This document shows positions 1-8,533 of a DNA stretch of 64,000 bases, piece after piece. The position numbers and the translations under genes were made by a program. Under the pieces are notes generated by a model. It ran no database searches, was not told where the DNA came from, and worked only from the letters and a program-made list of their open reading frames with translations. The stretch is from Actinomycetospora chibensis (GTDB taxonomy: Bacteria > Actinomycetota > Actinomycetes > Mycobacteriales > Pseudonocardiaceae), in NCBI RefSeq assembly GCF_028737215.1, contig NZ_JAQZAM010000007.1, forward strand, positions 62,001 to 126,000, given 5' to 3'. The number at the start of each line of letters is the position of its first letter. Within the stretch, counting starts at the first letter, position 1.

Positions 1-729
1 GAGCAGAACCTGCGCTTCCACCAGGAGCTCTACGGCGTCGACCGCCGGCGCGCGCCGGCCCGGCGCGAGGAGGTGATGCGCATGGTGGGCCTCTGGGACC
101 GCCGGGCCGACCCCGTCGCCACGTACTCCGGCGGCATGCGGCGGCGGCTCGAGATCGCGCGGGGCCTGCTGCACTCGCCCCAGGTGCTCTTCCTCGACGA
201 GCCGACGATCGGCCTCGACCCGCAGACCCGCGGCACCATATGGGACTACGTGGCGGAGCTGCACCGCAACGCCGAGAGCCAGGAGGACGGAGGGATCACC
301 GTCTTCGTCACCACCCACTACATGGACGAGGCCGAGCACTGCGACCGGATCGCGATCATGAACGAGGGCCGGATCGTCGCCCTCGACACCCCGGACGCGC
401 TCAAGGCCCAGGTGGGCGCCGACCGCGTCACGATCACCACGGACGACGACGAGGCCGCCCTGCGCGCGTTGCGCACCGAATTCGGGCTCGAGGGCGCCGT
501 GCGCGAGGGCGCCGTGTCGATCGCCGTGGCCGACGGCGCAGGCTTCGTGCCGCGCCTGTTCGACCGTCTGGGCCACCACCGCGTGGCCATCCGCTCGGTC
601 ACCGTGACCCGGCCCAGCCTCGACGACGTCTTCCTGGCCTACACGGGCACGACGATCCGCGACGCGGAGGCCGGGCCAGCAGCATCACGGGGCATGCATC
701 CCATGGCGATGCGGATGAGGGGACGCTGA
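1..729 (+). CDS. ABC transporter ATP-binding protein, DrrA type (5' end missing)
   Basis: The reading frame is open from base 1, so the N-terminus with the Walker A loop lies outside the window; 242 residues are visible. The ABC signature YSGGMRRRLEIARG (about residues 42-55), a Walker B run ending LDEP (about 64-68), the D-loop GLDP and the switch histidine in TTHYMDEAE are all present. This is the nucleotide-binding subunit that powers an ABC-2 exporter, and the C-terminal DDVFLAYTG segment is typical of the DrrA/NodI-like drug and lipid exporter ATPases. The stop codon overlaps the start of the permease gene (TGATG), so the two are translationally coupled. The substrate cannot be read from the sequence. 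Confidence 0.93.
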   Translation, partial: EQNLRFHQELYGVDRRRAPARREEVMRMVGLWDRRADPVATYSGGMRRRLEIARGLLHSPQVLFLDEPTIGLDPQTRGTIWDYVAELHRNAESQEDGGITVFVTTHYMDEAEHCDRIAIMNEGRIVALDTPDALKAQVGADRVTITTDDDEAALRALRTEFGLEGAVREGAVSIAVADGAGFVPRLFDRLGHHRVAIRSVTVTRPSLDDVFLAYTGTTIRDAEAGPAASRGMHPMAMRMRGR

Positions 730-1595
730 TGACCACCACGATGACCCCGGAGGCCGTGCGGGTCCCCGTGAACAGTCTCGCCACCGAGGCGCGCGCCGCG
801 GCGGTCGTCTGGCAGCGGGAGATGATCCGCTTCGTCAAGGACCGCTCGCGCATCCTGTCGTCGCTGGCCCAGCCGCTGCTGTTCCTGTTCGTGCTGGGCA
901 CCGGGCTGGGCTCGCTGCTCGGGAGCAGTGAGGGCGCCGGGTCCGTCGCGTTCACGACGTTCCTGTTCCCGGGCGTCATGGCGATCTCGGTGCTCTTCAC
1001 CGCGGCCTTCGCGGGCATCTCCATCGTCTGGGACCGGGAGTTCGGCTTCCTGCGCGAGATGCTCGTCGCGCCGGTGTCGACCGCCTCGATCCTCATCGGG
1101 AAGGCCCTCGGCGGCGCCACCGTGGCGACGCTGCAGTGCCTCGTCCTCCTGGCCCTCGCCGGCCTGGTCGGTGTGCCCTACGACCCGCTGATGCTGCTGG
1201 CGATGATCGGGCTGATCTTCCTGATGGGCTTCATGATCACGTCGCTCGGCCTCGTGCTGGCGGCGCGCGTGAAGCAGATCCAGACGGCGATGCCGCTCGT
1301 CCAGCTCGTGATCACGCCCCTGATGTTCCTGTCCGGAGCGCTGTTCCCGCTCTCGGGGCTGCCGACGTGGCTCGCCGTGCTCACGCACGTCAACCCCATG
1401 ACCTACGCCGTCGAGCCCCTGCGCTCGGTGGTGTTCGACCACCTCGACGTCGACGCCGCGACCCGTGCGCGCTTCGACCCGGGCATCGTCTGGGGGACCT
1501 GGACGGTGCCCGTCGGCGTGCAGATCCTCATGACGATCGGGTTCTGCGTCCTGCTGCTGTCCCTCGCGGTGTGGCGGTTCCGGCGGACGGAGTGA
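729..1595 (+). CDS. ABC-2 type transporter permease, DrrB type
   Basis: A 288-residue integral membrane protein starting at the ATG that overlaps the upstream ATPase stop by one base. It has about six hydrophobic segments (beginning near ILSSLAQPLLFLFVLGTG) and the ABC-2 permease hallmark NPMTYAVEPLR near the C-terminus. It would form the membrane channel of the exporter driven by the preceding ATPase. The length fits daunorubicin-resistance-type permeases (about 250-290 aa). The next gene is convergent and begins 23 bases away, so the pair forms the end of its transcription unit. The cargo, a drug, lipid or polyketide, is unknown. Confidence 0.92.
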   Translation: MTTTMTPEAVRVPVNSLATEARAAAVVWQREMIRFVKDRSRILSSLAQPLLFLFVLGTGLGSLLGSSEGAGSVAFTTFLFPGVMAISVLFTAAFAGISIVWDREFGFLREMLVAPVSTASILIGKALGGATVATLQCLVLLALAGLVGVPYDPLMLLAMIGLIFLMGFMITSLGLVLAARVKQIQTAMPLVQLVITPLMFLSGALFPLSGLPTWLAVLTHVNPMTYAVEPLRSVVFDHLDVDAATRARFDPGIVWGTWTVPVGVQILMTIGFCVLLLSLAVWRFRRTE

Positions 1596-1617
1596 CCCTC
1601 GGAGCCGGACCCGGAGC

Positions 1618-3006
1618 TCAGACCTCGGGGTCGAGGGGGAGGCCGAGCAGGGCGTTCTCCAGCACCTCGGGCAGCGCCGGGTGGATCCAGTACTGCTTCT
1701 CGGCCATCGTGCGGGCGTCCAGGCCGAAGGTGATCGCCTGGATCATCGGCTGGATCAGCGAGGAGGCCTCCGGGCCCATGAGGTGGGCGCCGAGCAGGGT
1801 GCCGTCCGGCGAGGCGACGAGCTTGACGACGCCGGTGGTGTCCTCCATCGCCCAGCCGAAGGCGACATCGCCGTAGTTCTGGATCTTGGTGACGTAGGGG
1901 ATGCCGCGGTCGCGGCAGTCCTGCTCGCGGAGCCCGATCGAGGCGATCTGCGGGTCGGTGAACACCGCGGCCGGCACGTGCCGGTTGTTCGTCTCCCGCG
2001 GGTCGTCGGGGTAGAGCAGGTTGTGGCGCACGATCGCGGCCTCGTGGTTGGCGACGTGCTTGAGCTGGAACTCCGAGCTGATGTCGCCGAGGGCGTAGAC
2101 GCCGGGCACCGAGGTCCGCTGCTGGGGGTCGACGACGATGCGCCCGTCGGAGTGCAGCGCGAGCCCGCCCGCGGCGGCGTCGAGCCGGTCGGAGTTGGGG
2201 ATGCGCCCGGCGGCCACGAGCAGGGCGTCGCTCTCGATGGCGCCGTGCTGGCAGTGCAGGACGATCGTGCCGTCGTCGCGCTGCTCGGGCGGGGCGGTGG
2301 GTGCGGCGTCGCAGTAGAGGGTCCAGCGCTGGGCCGCCAGCGAGGTGAACCGGCTCGAGATGTCCTCGTCCTGCTCGCGCAGCAGCGCGGGCCCGCGGGT
2401 GGCGACGGTGACCTCGGCGCCGAGCGCCGAGAACACGTGGGCGAACTCCGCGGCGATGTAGCCGCCGCCGACGATCGTCAGGCGGCGGGGGACCTCGTCG
2501 ATGCGCATGACGTCGTCGGAGGTGTGGAAGGTGACCCCGCTCGAGGCGATCAGGTGCGGGATCGCGGGGCGCGCGCCGGCGGCGACGACGATGCGGTCGC
2601 CGGTGAGGGTGACCGGCTCCGACCCGTCGGTCGGGGCCACCTCGAGCGCCCGCTCGCCGGTGAAGCGGGCGTGGCCGAGGTAGACCGGGGTGTTCGGGGC
2701 CTCGAACTGGCGGTAGCGCTGCCCCCCGGCGGCGATCGGGTCGATCCGCGAGAACACCCGGTCGCGGATGTCGGTCCAGCGGATCTTGTCGATGCTCGCG
2801 TCCACGCCGTAGATGCCCGCCCGGCGGATCGTCTCGGCGACGTCGGCGGCGTAGACGTACATCTTGGTCGGGATGCAGCCGACGTTCAGGCAGGTCCCGC
2901 CGAACACCCCGTGCTCGACGATCGCCACGTCCATGTCCGCGAACCGTTCGTCCGGGATCGTGTTCCCGGAGCCGGTGCCGATGATGACGAGGTCGTGGTG
3001 GGGCAC
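1618..3006 (-). CDS. mtr: mycothione reductase
   Basis: A 462-residue FAD/NAD(P)H disulfide oxidoreductase. Visible are the FAD-binding IIGTGSGN loop (8-15), the redox-active pair GGTCLNVGCIPTK with Cys39 and Cys44, a second Rossmann motif VGGGYIAAEFA, the FAD segment VYALGDIS, and the C-terminal dimer-interface HPALPE carrying the catalytic His. The short IPDE insert after the first glycine loop, the length and the Cys39/Cys44 spacing match mycothione reductase rather than lipoamide or mercuric reductase. It reduces mycothiol disulfide with NADPH in the cytoplasm. The GTG start has a TACCGT box 6 nt upstream and a GGAGG within that spacer, so a leaderless transcript is likely. In M. tuberculosis mtr is also close to the cobalamin genes. 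Confidence 0.93.
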   Translation of the reverse strand: MPHHDLVIIGTGSGNTIPDERFADMDVAIVEHGVFGGTCLNVGCIPTKMYVYAADVAETIRRAGIYGVDASIDKIRWTDIRDRVFSRIDPIAAGGQRYRQFEAPNTPVYLGHARFTGERALEVAPTDGSEPVTLTGDRIVVAAGARPAIPHLIASSGVTFHTSDDVMRIDEVPRRLTIVGGGYIAAEFAHVFSALGAEVTVATRGPALLREQDEDISSRFTSLAAQRWTLYCDAAPTAPPEQRDDGTIVLHCQHGAIESDALLVAAGRIPNSDRLDAAAGGLALHSDGRIVVDPQQRTSVPGVYALGDISSEFQLKHVANHEAAIVRHNLLYPDDPRETNNRHVPAAVFTDPQIASIGLREQDCRDRGIPYVTKIQNYGDVAFGWAMEDTTGVVKLVASPDGTLLGAHLMGPEASSLIQPMIQAITFGLDARTMAEKQYWIHPALPEVLENALLGLPLDPEV

Positions 3007-3012
3007 GCCTCC

Positions 3013-3018
3013 ACGGTA
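3013..3018 (-). promoter_or_regulatory. putative -10 box of mtr
   Basis: On the minus strand TACCGT is followed by 6 bases and then the GTG start at 3006, the spacing expected for a leaderless transcript. The same TANNNT-6/7-start layout recurs at several other genes in this window. Confidence 0.45.
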
Positions 3019-3301
3019 GTGCGCGACCGAACGGAGCGCGGCGCCGCCGTCCCACGACGAGCGGTTCCAGGTCGCCGTTCACCGGCTTTCACTGACCGCT
3101 CATCGCGGCGCGACCACTCCATGGTGACGTTTGTCGACGGAAATCGACCGTTCGTCGTCGCCCGGCGGAGCTAACTCTGCCCGCCCGGCCTTGTCCGAGG
3201 TCGAGACGACTGCTGGTCTCTTCCCCCGAAGGCACCCCACCGCTGCGCCGAACGGTCCCCGGTGGAGCGCCGAACGGACCTGAGCGGGAGGGGCAGTACG
3301 G

Positions 3302-4156
3302 ATGACGAACGGCGTGCGCGACGGGATCACCGCGGTCCGGAGGATCCTCGTGCTCGCCGGGACGGCCCTCCTGATCGTCCTCGCCGGAGCGGCGGGCGCG
3401 TGGGCTTCCGAGGGGGCCACCCCTGGTGCGGACGACACCGGGGACGGCGGCTCGGGCGTGGTCGTCGACGCCGGCGTCCGTGTCGTCGGCGGGGCGCGCA
3501 CGACCACCGACGAGCACCCGTGGGCGGTGTTCCTCACCGATGGCGCGGGGTTCCAGTTCTGCGGGGGCACGCTCGTCGCTCCCACCAAGGTCCTCACCGC
3601 CGCGCACTGCATGGCCACCACGTCGCCGCAGCAGGTGATGGTGGTCGCGGGGCGCGACGACAAGCAGTCGACGACCGGCGACACCTCGGCGGTCACCTCG
3701 GCGTGGGTCAGCCCCGAGTTCGAGGGCGTCGGCAAGGGCGCCGACCTCGCGGTCCTGACGCTCGCGACCCCCAGCACCCGCACGCCGCTGCCGCTCGCCG
3801 GGCCGGGCGACGAGGCGCTGTACCAGGACGGCCGCGCCGCCCAGGTCTACGGGTGGGGCGCGACCTCGGAGAGCGCCACGCCCTCGCGCTACCTCCTGAC
3901 CGCGACGGTGCCGGTGCGCGGCGACGACTACTGCCGCGCCGGCGACCGCACCTTCGACGCCCGCCGGCTCACCTGCGCGGGCTTCGACCAGGGCGGCGTC
4001 GACTCGTGCCAGGGCGACTCGGGCGGCCCGCTCGTCGCCGCCGGCAAGCTCATCGGGGTCACGTCCTTCGGCGACGGCTGCGCCCGCGCCGGGCGCCCCG
4101 GCTACTACGTGCGCGTCGCGACCCTGCGCGACGCGCTGCGTTCCCAGCTCACGTGA
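3302..4156 (+). CDS. secreted trypsin-like serine protease (S1 family)
   Basis: A 284-residue preproprotein. Residues 1-35 form a signal peptide (two arginines, then a hydrophobic core ending AGAWA). A short Asp/Gly-rich propeptide follows, and then RVVGG, the usual trypsin activation junction. The catalytic triad is His102 (TAAHC), Asp148 (ADLAVLTL) and Ser240 (GDSGGP). Asp in DSCQGDSGG, six residues before the serine, gives the trypsin-type S1 pocket that selects Arg/Lys. Cysteines around the His, before the Ser and at DGCAR are placed to form disulfides. The start is supported by GGGAGGGG at 3287-3294. It stands alone between mtr and the cobalamin operon and is not obviously part of that pathway. 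Its stop codon lies within a 40-bp palindrome. Confidence 0.93.
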   Translation: MTNGVRDGITAVRRILVLAGTALLIVLAGAAGAWASEGATPGADDTGDGGSGVVVDAGVRVVGGARTTTDEHPWAVFLTDGAGFQFCGGTLVAPTKVLTAAHCMATTSPQQVMVVAGRDDKQSTTGDTSAVTSAWVSPEFEGVGKGADLAVLTLATPSTRTPLPLAGPGDEALYQDGRAAQVYGWGATSESATPSRYLLTATVPVRGDDYCRAGDRTFDARRLTCAGFDQGGVDSCQGDSGGPLVAAGKLIGVTSFGDGCARAGRPGYYVRVATLRDALRSQLT

Positions 4157-4192
4157 GCGAACTTCAGGGCTATAGGCCCCGAGTTCGCTCAC
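4153..4192. repeat. intergenic palindrome A (GTGAGCG family)
   Basis: Perfect 11-bp arms GTGAGCGAACT (4153-4163) and AGTTCGCTCAC (4182-4192) flank a centre with GGGC/GCCC and CTATAG. The protease stop codon TGA (4154-4156) is bases 2-4 of the left arm. The left half matches palindrome B (6469-6508) at 20 of 23 positions. Confidence 0.85.
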
Positions 4193-4206
4193 GGGGGAGA
4201 GACGAC

Positions 4207-4275
4207 GGACCGGCGGGCAGGCCGGTCCGGCGAGACGGAGACGGGACCCGGACCACTGCCCCCGGTCCGGGTCCC
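4207..4275. terminator. two GC-rich hairpins between protease and chelatase genes
   Basis: The first hairpin has arms GGACCGGC/GCCGGTCC at 4207-4214 and 4221-4228. The second has 12-bp arms GGGACCCGGACC/GGTCCGGGTCCC at 4243-4254 and 4264-4275. There is no U tract, which is common for high-GC actinobacterial terminators. They would end the protease transcript. I find no B12-box-like sequence here, so this is not a recognisable cobalamin riboswitch. Confidence 0.5.
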
Positions 4276-4323
4276 GCTCCGCGGAGTCGCGGTCATCTCA
4301 GCGATCGCTCAGATGTTGTGGGT

Positions 4324-4329
4324 TAGGGT
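4324..4329 (+). promoter_or_regulatory. possible -10 box of the cobalamin operon
   Basis: TAGGGT lies downstream of the terminator hairpins and about 37 bases before the TTG start of the chelatase gene, leaving a leader of about 30 nt. There is no clear -35 element. Confidence 0.3.
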
Positions 4330-4366
4330 CCGTCGAACCTCGACTCCCGATCCGTGAGGACACCCC

Positions 4367-6472
4367 TTGGGCTTCCCGTTCTCGGCCGTCGTCGGCCACG
4401 AGGACCTGCGTCTCGCCCTCATGCTCACCGCGGTCGACCCGGGGATCGGCGGCGTCCTGGTGCGGGGGGAGAAGGGCACCGCGAAGACGACGATCGTGCG
4501 TGCGCTGGCGACGCTGCTGCCGCCGGTCGAGGTCGTCGCGGGGGACCGGTTCTCGGTCGACGTCGACGCCGGGGAGCAGAGCCCCGACGGCCCGTTCCCG
4601 TCCGACGCCCCCCGCGAGCGCCGGGCCGTGCGCCTCGTGGAGCTCCCGGTCGGCGCCTCGGAGGACCGCGTCACCGGGTCGCTCGACCTCGAGGAGGTGC
4701 TCGCCCACGGGCGGACCTCCGTGCGCCCCGGCCTGCTCGCCGCCGCGCACCGCGGGGTGCTCTACGTCGACGAGGTCAACCTGCTCCACGACCACCTCGT
4801 CGACCTCCTGCTCGACGCCGCCGCCACCGGGCGCGCGCACGTCGAGCGCGACGGCGTCTCGCTGACCCACCCGGCGGCGTTCCTGCTGGTCGGCACCATG
4901 AACCCGGAGGAGGGCGAGCTGCGTCCGCAGCTGCTCGACCGCTTCGGGCTCACCGTGCGGGTGGCCGCGTCCCGGGACGTCGCGGAGCGCACCGAGGTCG
5001 TGCGCCGGCGCCTCGCCCACGACGCCGACCCCGACGCCTTCGCCGCGCGCTTCGCCGGCGACGAGGACGCCCTGCGGGCCCGGCTGGTCGAGGCCCGCGG
5101 GCGGCTGGGGACGGTCGCCCTGCCCGACGCCGAGCTCGTGCGGATCTCCGCGCTGTGCGCCGAGGTGGAGGTCGACGGCATGCGCGCCGATGTCGTCCTC
5201 GCCCGCACCGCCGTCGCCCACGCCGCGTGGCGCGGGGCGGAGGCCGTCGACACCTCCGACGTGCGCGTCGCCGCCCGCCTGGCCCTGCCGCACCGGCGTC
5301 GTCGCGACCCGTTCGACGAGCCGCACCTCGGCGAGGACGAGCTCGACGAGGCGATGCAGAAGGCGGACGAGGCGGCGGACGAGAGCGAGCCGCCTCCCGA
5401 GGGCGGTTCCTCCGGCGACTCCGGCCGCGACGATCCCGGCCCCGAGGGCTCCGGGCCCGACGATCCCGGGCCCGACGATCCCGGGCCCGACGATCCCGGG
5501 CCCGAGGGCGGGGGGCCGGGAAGCGGTCCGGGTGGCGGGGCGCCGCCGCCCTCGTCGTCCTCCTCGTCGTCCCCACCGCCGTCGTCCGGGAACGGGACCA
5601 CGTCCGAGCCGCCTCCCGGCGCCGGGCGCGACGAGCCCGAGCCCGCCGGCGTGCCGGTCGGCGCGCCGGCGTCCACGAGACTGAGGGCGCGCCGGTTCGA
5701 GGTGCGCGGCACCGGCGAGGGCGCGCCGGGGCGGCGCTCGCGGGCGCGGGGCAAGCAGGGTCGCGTGGTGCGCGCCGTGCCCGACGCCGGCGACGACACC
5801 ACGCTGCACGTGCCCGCCACGATGCTGGCCGCAGCCGGGCGGGGCGCCGTCGGTGTCGCGCGGACCGACCTGCGGCACGCCGTGCGCGAGGGCCGCGAGG
5901 GCAACCTCGTGCTCTTCTGCGTCGACGCCTCGGGATCGATGGCGGCGCGCAAGCGGATGACCGCGGTGACCGGGGCCGTCGCCGCCCTCCTGCGCGACGC
6001 GTACCAGCGCCGCGACCGGGTCGGCGTCGTGACCTTCCGGGGAAGCGCCGCCACCGTCGCCCTGCCGCCGACCACCTCCGTGCACGCCGCCCACGCACGC
6101 CTGCACGACCTGCGCACCGGCGGGCGCACCCCGCTCGCCGAGGGGCTGCGCACCGCGCGGGCGGTGCTGCGCACCGAGCGGACCCGGGACGCCCGGCGCC
6201 GCGGGCTGCTCGTCGTGCTCACCGACGGGCGCGCGACGGCGTCCGGCGGGCTCGACGCCGCGCTGGAGGCGGCCCGGGGGCTCGCGCGCGACGCCGGCGC
6301 CGGTGGGCGGGGCGCGAGCGTGAGCACGGTCGTCGTCGACTGCGAGTCGGGGCCGGTGCGCCTGGGGCTCGCCGGGCGCCTCGCCCGCGTCGCCGGCGGC
6401 ACCGTCGTCACCCTGGACGAGCTGACCGGCGAGTCCGTCGCCGGTGTCGTGGAGCAGTTCCGAGCCTCGTGA
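4367..6472 (+). CDS. chelatase-like AAA+/VWA protein (cobaltochelatase/Mg-chelatase D-I fusion)
   Basis: A 701-residue protein joining a ChlI-like AAA+ ATPase to a ChlD-like von Willebrand A domain. The Walker A loop GEKGTAKTT is at 34-42, Walker B GVLYVDEVNLL near 130-140 and the sensor GTMNPEEGELRPQ follows. Residues about 335-450 are an acidic Pro/Gly linker with DDPGP repeats. The VWA domain has the MIDAS motif DASGSMAARK near 520. The family inserts Co or Mg into tetrapyrroles, and the neighbours cobO and cobB argue for a cobalamin role, as for Rv2850c in M. tuberculosis. It starts at TTG 4367 with GAGG at 4356-4359. It is not proven to be the catalytic chelatase without a CobN-like subunit, which is not in this window. 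Confidence 0.88.
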   Translation: MGFPFSAVVGHEDLRLALMLTAVDPGIGGVLVRGEKGTAKTTIVRALATLLPPVEVVAGDRFSVDVDAGEQSPDGPFPSDAPRERRAVRLVELPVGASEDRVTGSLDLEEVLAHGRTSVRPGLLAAAHRGVLYVDEVNLLHDHLVDLLLDAAATGRAHVERDGVSLTHPAAFLLVGTMNPEEGELRPQLLDRFGLTVRVAASRDVAERTEVVRRRLAHDADPDAFAARFAGDEDALRARLVEARGRLGTVALPDAELVRISALCAEVEVDGMRADVVLARTAVAHAAWRGAEAVDTSDVRVAARLALPHRRRRDPFDEPHLGEDELDEAMQKADEAADESEPPPEGGSSGDSGRDDPGPEGSGPDDPGPDDPGPDDPGPEGGGPGSGPGGGAPPPSSSSSSSPPPSSGNGTTSEPPPGAGRDEPEPAGVPVGAPASTRLRARRFEVRGTGEGAPGRRSRARGKQGRVVRAVPDAGDDTTLHVPATMLAAAGRGAVGVARTDLRHAVREGREGNLVLFCVDASGSMAARKRMTAVTGAVAALLRDAYQRRDRVGVVTFRGSAATVALPPTTSVHAAHARLHDLRTGGRTPLAEGLRTARAVLRTERTRDARRRGLLVVLTDGRATASGGLDAALEAARGLARDAGAGGRGASVSTVVVDCESGPVRLGLAGRLARVAGGTVVTLDELTGESVAGVVEQFRAS
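5431..5510 (+). repeat. CCCGACGATCCCGGG-type tandem repeat in the chelatase linker
   Basis: A 15-bp unit encoding roughly DDPGP is repeated about five times in the linker between the AAA+ and VWA domains. The copies at 5457-5505 are nearly identical, so copy number may vary between strains. Confidence 0.7.
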
Positions 6473-6508
6473 GCGAAATTCCCGGCTATAGCCGTGAATA
6501 TCACTCAC
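6469..6508. repeat. intergenic palindrome B (GTGAGCG family)
   Basis: A 40-bp imperfect palindrome centred on CTATAG, with 20-bp arms and three mismatches. The chelatase stop TGA (6470-6472) lies in the left arm, exactly as in palindrome A. The right arm ends in CACTCAC and is followed at once by the cobO ribosome-binding site GGAAGGAGGG (6513-6522). Confidence 0.85.
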
Positions 6509-6527
6509 AGACGGAAGGAGGGCAGCC

Positions 6528-7142
6528 GTGCCGCAGGGGGTCCCGAGCACCGTTCCCGCCGACGGGCTGACGACGCGCCAGCGCCGGCGTCGTCCGCTGC
6601 TGCTCGTGCACACCGGGGCGAACAAGGGGAAGTCGACGGCGGCGTTCGGGCTGGCGCTGCGCCAGTGGACGGCCGGGTCGTCGATCGCGGTGTTCCAGTT
6701 CGTGAAGTCGGCGAAGTGGCGGGTCGGCGAGGAGACCGCGCTGCGCGCCCTCGGCGACGTGCACCGCGACACCGGGCAGGGCGGGCCGGTCGAGTGGCAC
6801 AAGATGGGCGAGGGCTGGTCGTGGTCCCGTAAGGCGGGGACCGAGTCCGACCACGCCGAGGCCGCGCGCGAGGGCTGGGCGGAGATCCGGCGCAGGCTCG
6901 AGGCGGGCGCGCACGACTTCTACGTGCTCGACGAGTTCACCTACCCGCTGAAGTGGGGGTGGATCGACGTCGACGAGGTCGTCGAGGTGTTCACCCACCG
7001 GCCCGGCTACCAGCACATCGTCGTCACCGGGCGCGACGCGCCGCCGGCGCTGACCGACGCCGCGGACCTCGTCACGGAGATGACCAAGATCAAGCACCCG
7101 ATGGACGCCGGGCAGAAGGGGCAGAAGGGGATCGAGTGGTAG
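6528..7142 (+). CDS. cobO: cob(I)yrinic acid a,c-diamide adenosyltransferase
   Basis: A 204-residue CobO/BtuR-family protein that transfers the adenosyl group of ATP to the cobalt of the corrinoid. It carries the family phosphate-binding loop HTGANKGKSTAAFG (about 27-40), the FQFVKSAKW segment and VLDEFTYPLKWGW, which includes the Asp-Glu near the nucleotide. The length is typical. The GTG start at 6528 has a strong GGAAGGAGGG Shine-Dalgarno. The stop codon lies inside the start of cobB (a 7-base overlap), so the two are coupled. It lies between the chelatase-like protein and CobB, as in other actinobacteria. Confidence 0.95.
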   Translation: MPQGVPSTVPADGLTTRQRRRRPLLLVHTGANKGKSTAAFGLALRQWTAGSSIAVFQFVKSAKWRVGEETALRALGDVHRDTGQGGPVEWHKMGEGWSWSRKAGTESDHAEAAREGWAEIRRRLEAGAHDFYVLDEFTYPLKWGWIDVDEVVEVFTHRPGYQHIVVTGRDAPPALTDAADLVTEMTKIKHPMDAGQKGQKGIEW

Positions 7143-8533
7143 TCCTGCCGCCCCGGGTCGTCGTCGCGGCGCCCTCGTCCGGCAGCGGCAAGACCACCGT
7201 CGCCACCGGCCTGCTCGGCGCCCTCGCCGCCCGCGGCACGGCCGTGGCCCCGGCGAAGGTCGGCCCCGACTACGTCGACCCCGGCTACCACGCCCTCGCG
7301 GCCGGGCGTCCCGGCCGCAACCTGGACGGGGTGCTCGTCGACCCCGCGACGCTGCCCGGGCTCCTGGCGCACGGAGCGCGCGGCGCGGACCTGGCCGTGG
7401 TCGAGGGCGTCATGGGGCTCTTCGACGGGCGGATCGCCGCCGAACCCGACGCCGACGGCTCGACCGCCCACGTCGCCCGGCTGCTCGAGGCGCCCGTGGT
7501 GCTGGTGGTCGACGCGCGCGGCCAGTCCCGCTCGGTCGCCGCGCTGCTGGCGGGGTTCCGGGACTTCGACCCGCGGCTGCGCCTCGGCGGCGTGATCCTC
7601 AACCGGGTCGGGTCGAACCGTCACGAGGAGGTCCTGCGCGCGGCGTGCGCCGAGGTCGGGCTCCCGGTGCTCGGGGTGCTGCCGCGGCGGGCGGAGCTGG
7701 CGGTGCCATCGCGGCACCTGGGTCTGGTGACAGCCGCCGAGCATGGGAGCGCGGCGCGCGAGGCGGTCGACGCGATGGCCGCGCTGGTCGCCGGACACGT
7801 CGACCTCGACGCCGTCGTCGCCCTCGCGCGCTCCGCGCCCGCGACACCCGTCGAGCCGTGGGCCCCGGCGGTCGGCGAGCGCGTCCCCGGCGCGCCGGTG
7901 GTCGCCGTCGCCGGCGGGGCCGCGTTCACGTTCGGCTACCCCGAGCACGCCGAGATGCTGGCGGCCGGGGGCGCCGACGTGGTCACCGTCGACCCCGCGC
8001 GCGACGAGGCGCTGCCGCCCGGGACGGCCGGCCTGGTGCTGCCCGGCGGCTTCCCCGAGGAGCACGCCGAGACCCTGAGCGCGAACGCCCCGCTGCGCGC
8101 GGCGATCCGGGCGTTCGCGGCGTCCGGGGCCCCGGTGCACGCCGAGTGCGGCGGGCTGCTCTACCTCGCCCGGTCGTTGGACGGCGCGCCGATGTGCGGG
8201 GTGCTCGACGCCGACGCCGCGATGGGCCCGCGCCTGGCCCTGGGCTACCGCACCGCCACCGCCTGCGCGGACTCCCCGCTCGCCGCCGCCGGGGAGACGG
8301 TGACGGGGCACGAGTTCCACCGCACCGTGGCGACTCCCCGCGCCGGCATGTCGGCGGCCTGGCGGTGGGACGGGGCGGAGCCCGAGGGCTTCGTGACCGG
8401 CGGCGTCCACGCCTCCTACCTGCACACCCACCCGGTCGGCCGTCCGGGTGGCGTGGCGCAATGGCTGCGCCACGTGAGTGATATGGGTCGTCCTGACGAC
8501 CCAGATCACTCACGTGGCCGGAGGCCCTCATGA
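7136..8533 (+). CDS. cobB: cobyrinic acid a,c-diamide synthase with an extra C-terminal tail
   Basis: A 465-residue two-domain amidotransferase. The N-terminal dethiobiotin-synthetase-like domain has the P-loop APSSGSGKTT (about 13-22). The C-terminal class I glutaminase-type domain has the nucleophile Cys338 in AECGGL and a late VHASYLHTHP histidine region. It amidates the a and c side chains of the corrin ring with glutamine and ATP. GTG 7136 gives MVVLPPRVVVAAPSS and overlaps cobO. The last 16 or so residues, after WLRH, are encoded by palindrome C and have no counterpart expected in the family, which suggests the natural stop was lost when the palindrome arose. The stop overlaps the next start (ATGA). 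Confidence 0.93.
   Translation: MVVLPPRVVVAAPSSGSGKTTVATGLLGALAARGTAVAPAKVGPDYVDPGYHALAAGRPGRNLDGVLVDPATLPGLLAHGARGADLAVVEGVMGLFDGRIAAEPDADGSTAHVARLLEAPVVLVVDARGQSRSVAALLAGFRDFDPRLRLGGVILNRVGSNRHEEVLRAACAEVGLPVLGVLPRRAELAVPSRHLGLVTAAEHGSAAREAVDAMAALVAGHVDLDAVVALARSAPATPVEPWAPAVGERVPGAPVVAVAGGAAFTFGYPEHAEMLAAGGADVVTVDPARDEALPPGTAGLVLPGGFPEEHAETLSANAPLRAAIRAFAASGAPVHAECGGLLYLARSLDGAPMCGVLDADAAMGPRLALGYRTATACADSPLAAAGETVTGHEFHRTVATPRAGMSAAWRWDGAEPEGFVTGGVHASYLHTHPVGRPGGVAQWLRHVSDMGRPDDPDHSRGRRPS
8469..8518. repeat. palindrome C (GTGAGTG family) inside the cobB 3' end
   Basis: A 50-bp almost perfect hairpin: 14-bp arms (8469-8482/8505-8518), one mismatch, then 9-bp arms (8484-8492/8495-8503) around a 2-base loop. 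The outer part is GTGAGTG...CACTCAC as in palindrome D. It is in frame with cobB and is translated. It is followed by GGCCGGAGGCC (8516-8526), which holds the ribosome-binding site of the next gene. Confidence 0.9.

Noticed and set aside
1403-3082. Long frames antisense to mtr (both strands, 497-559 codons)
   Set aside because: Composition is Arg/Gly/His-rich shadow sequence; mtr itself has all family motifs.
4157-4366. Cobalamin riboswitch before the cobalamin operon
   Set aside because: The 210 bases hold palindrome A and two terminator-like hairpins but no B12-box-like core that I can find.
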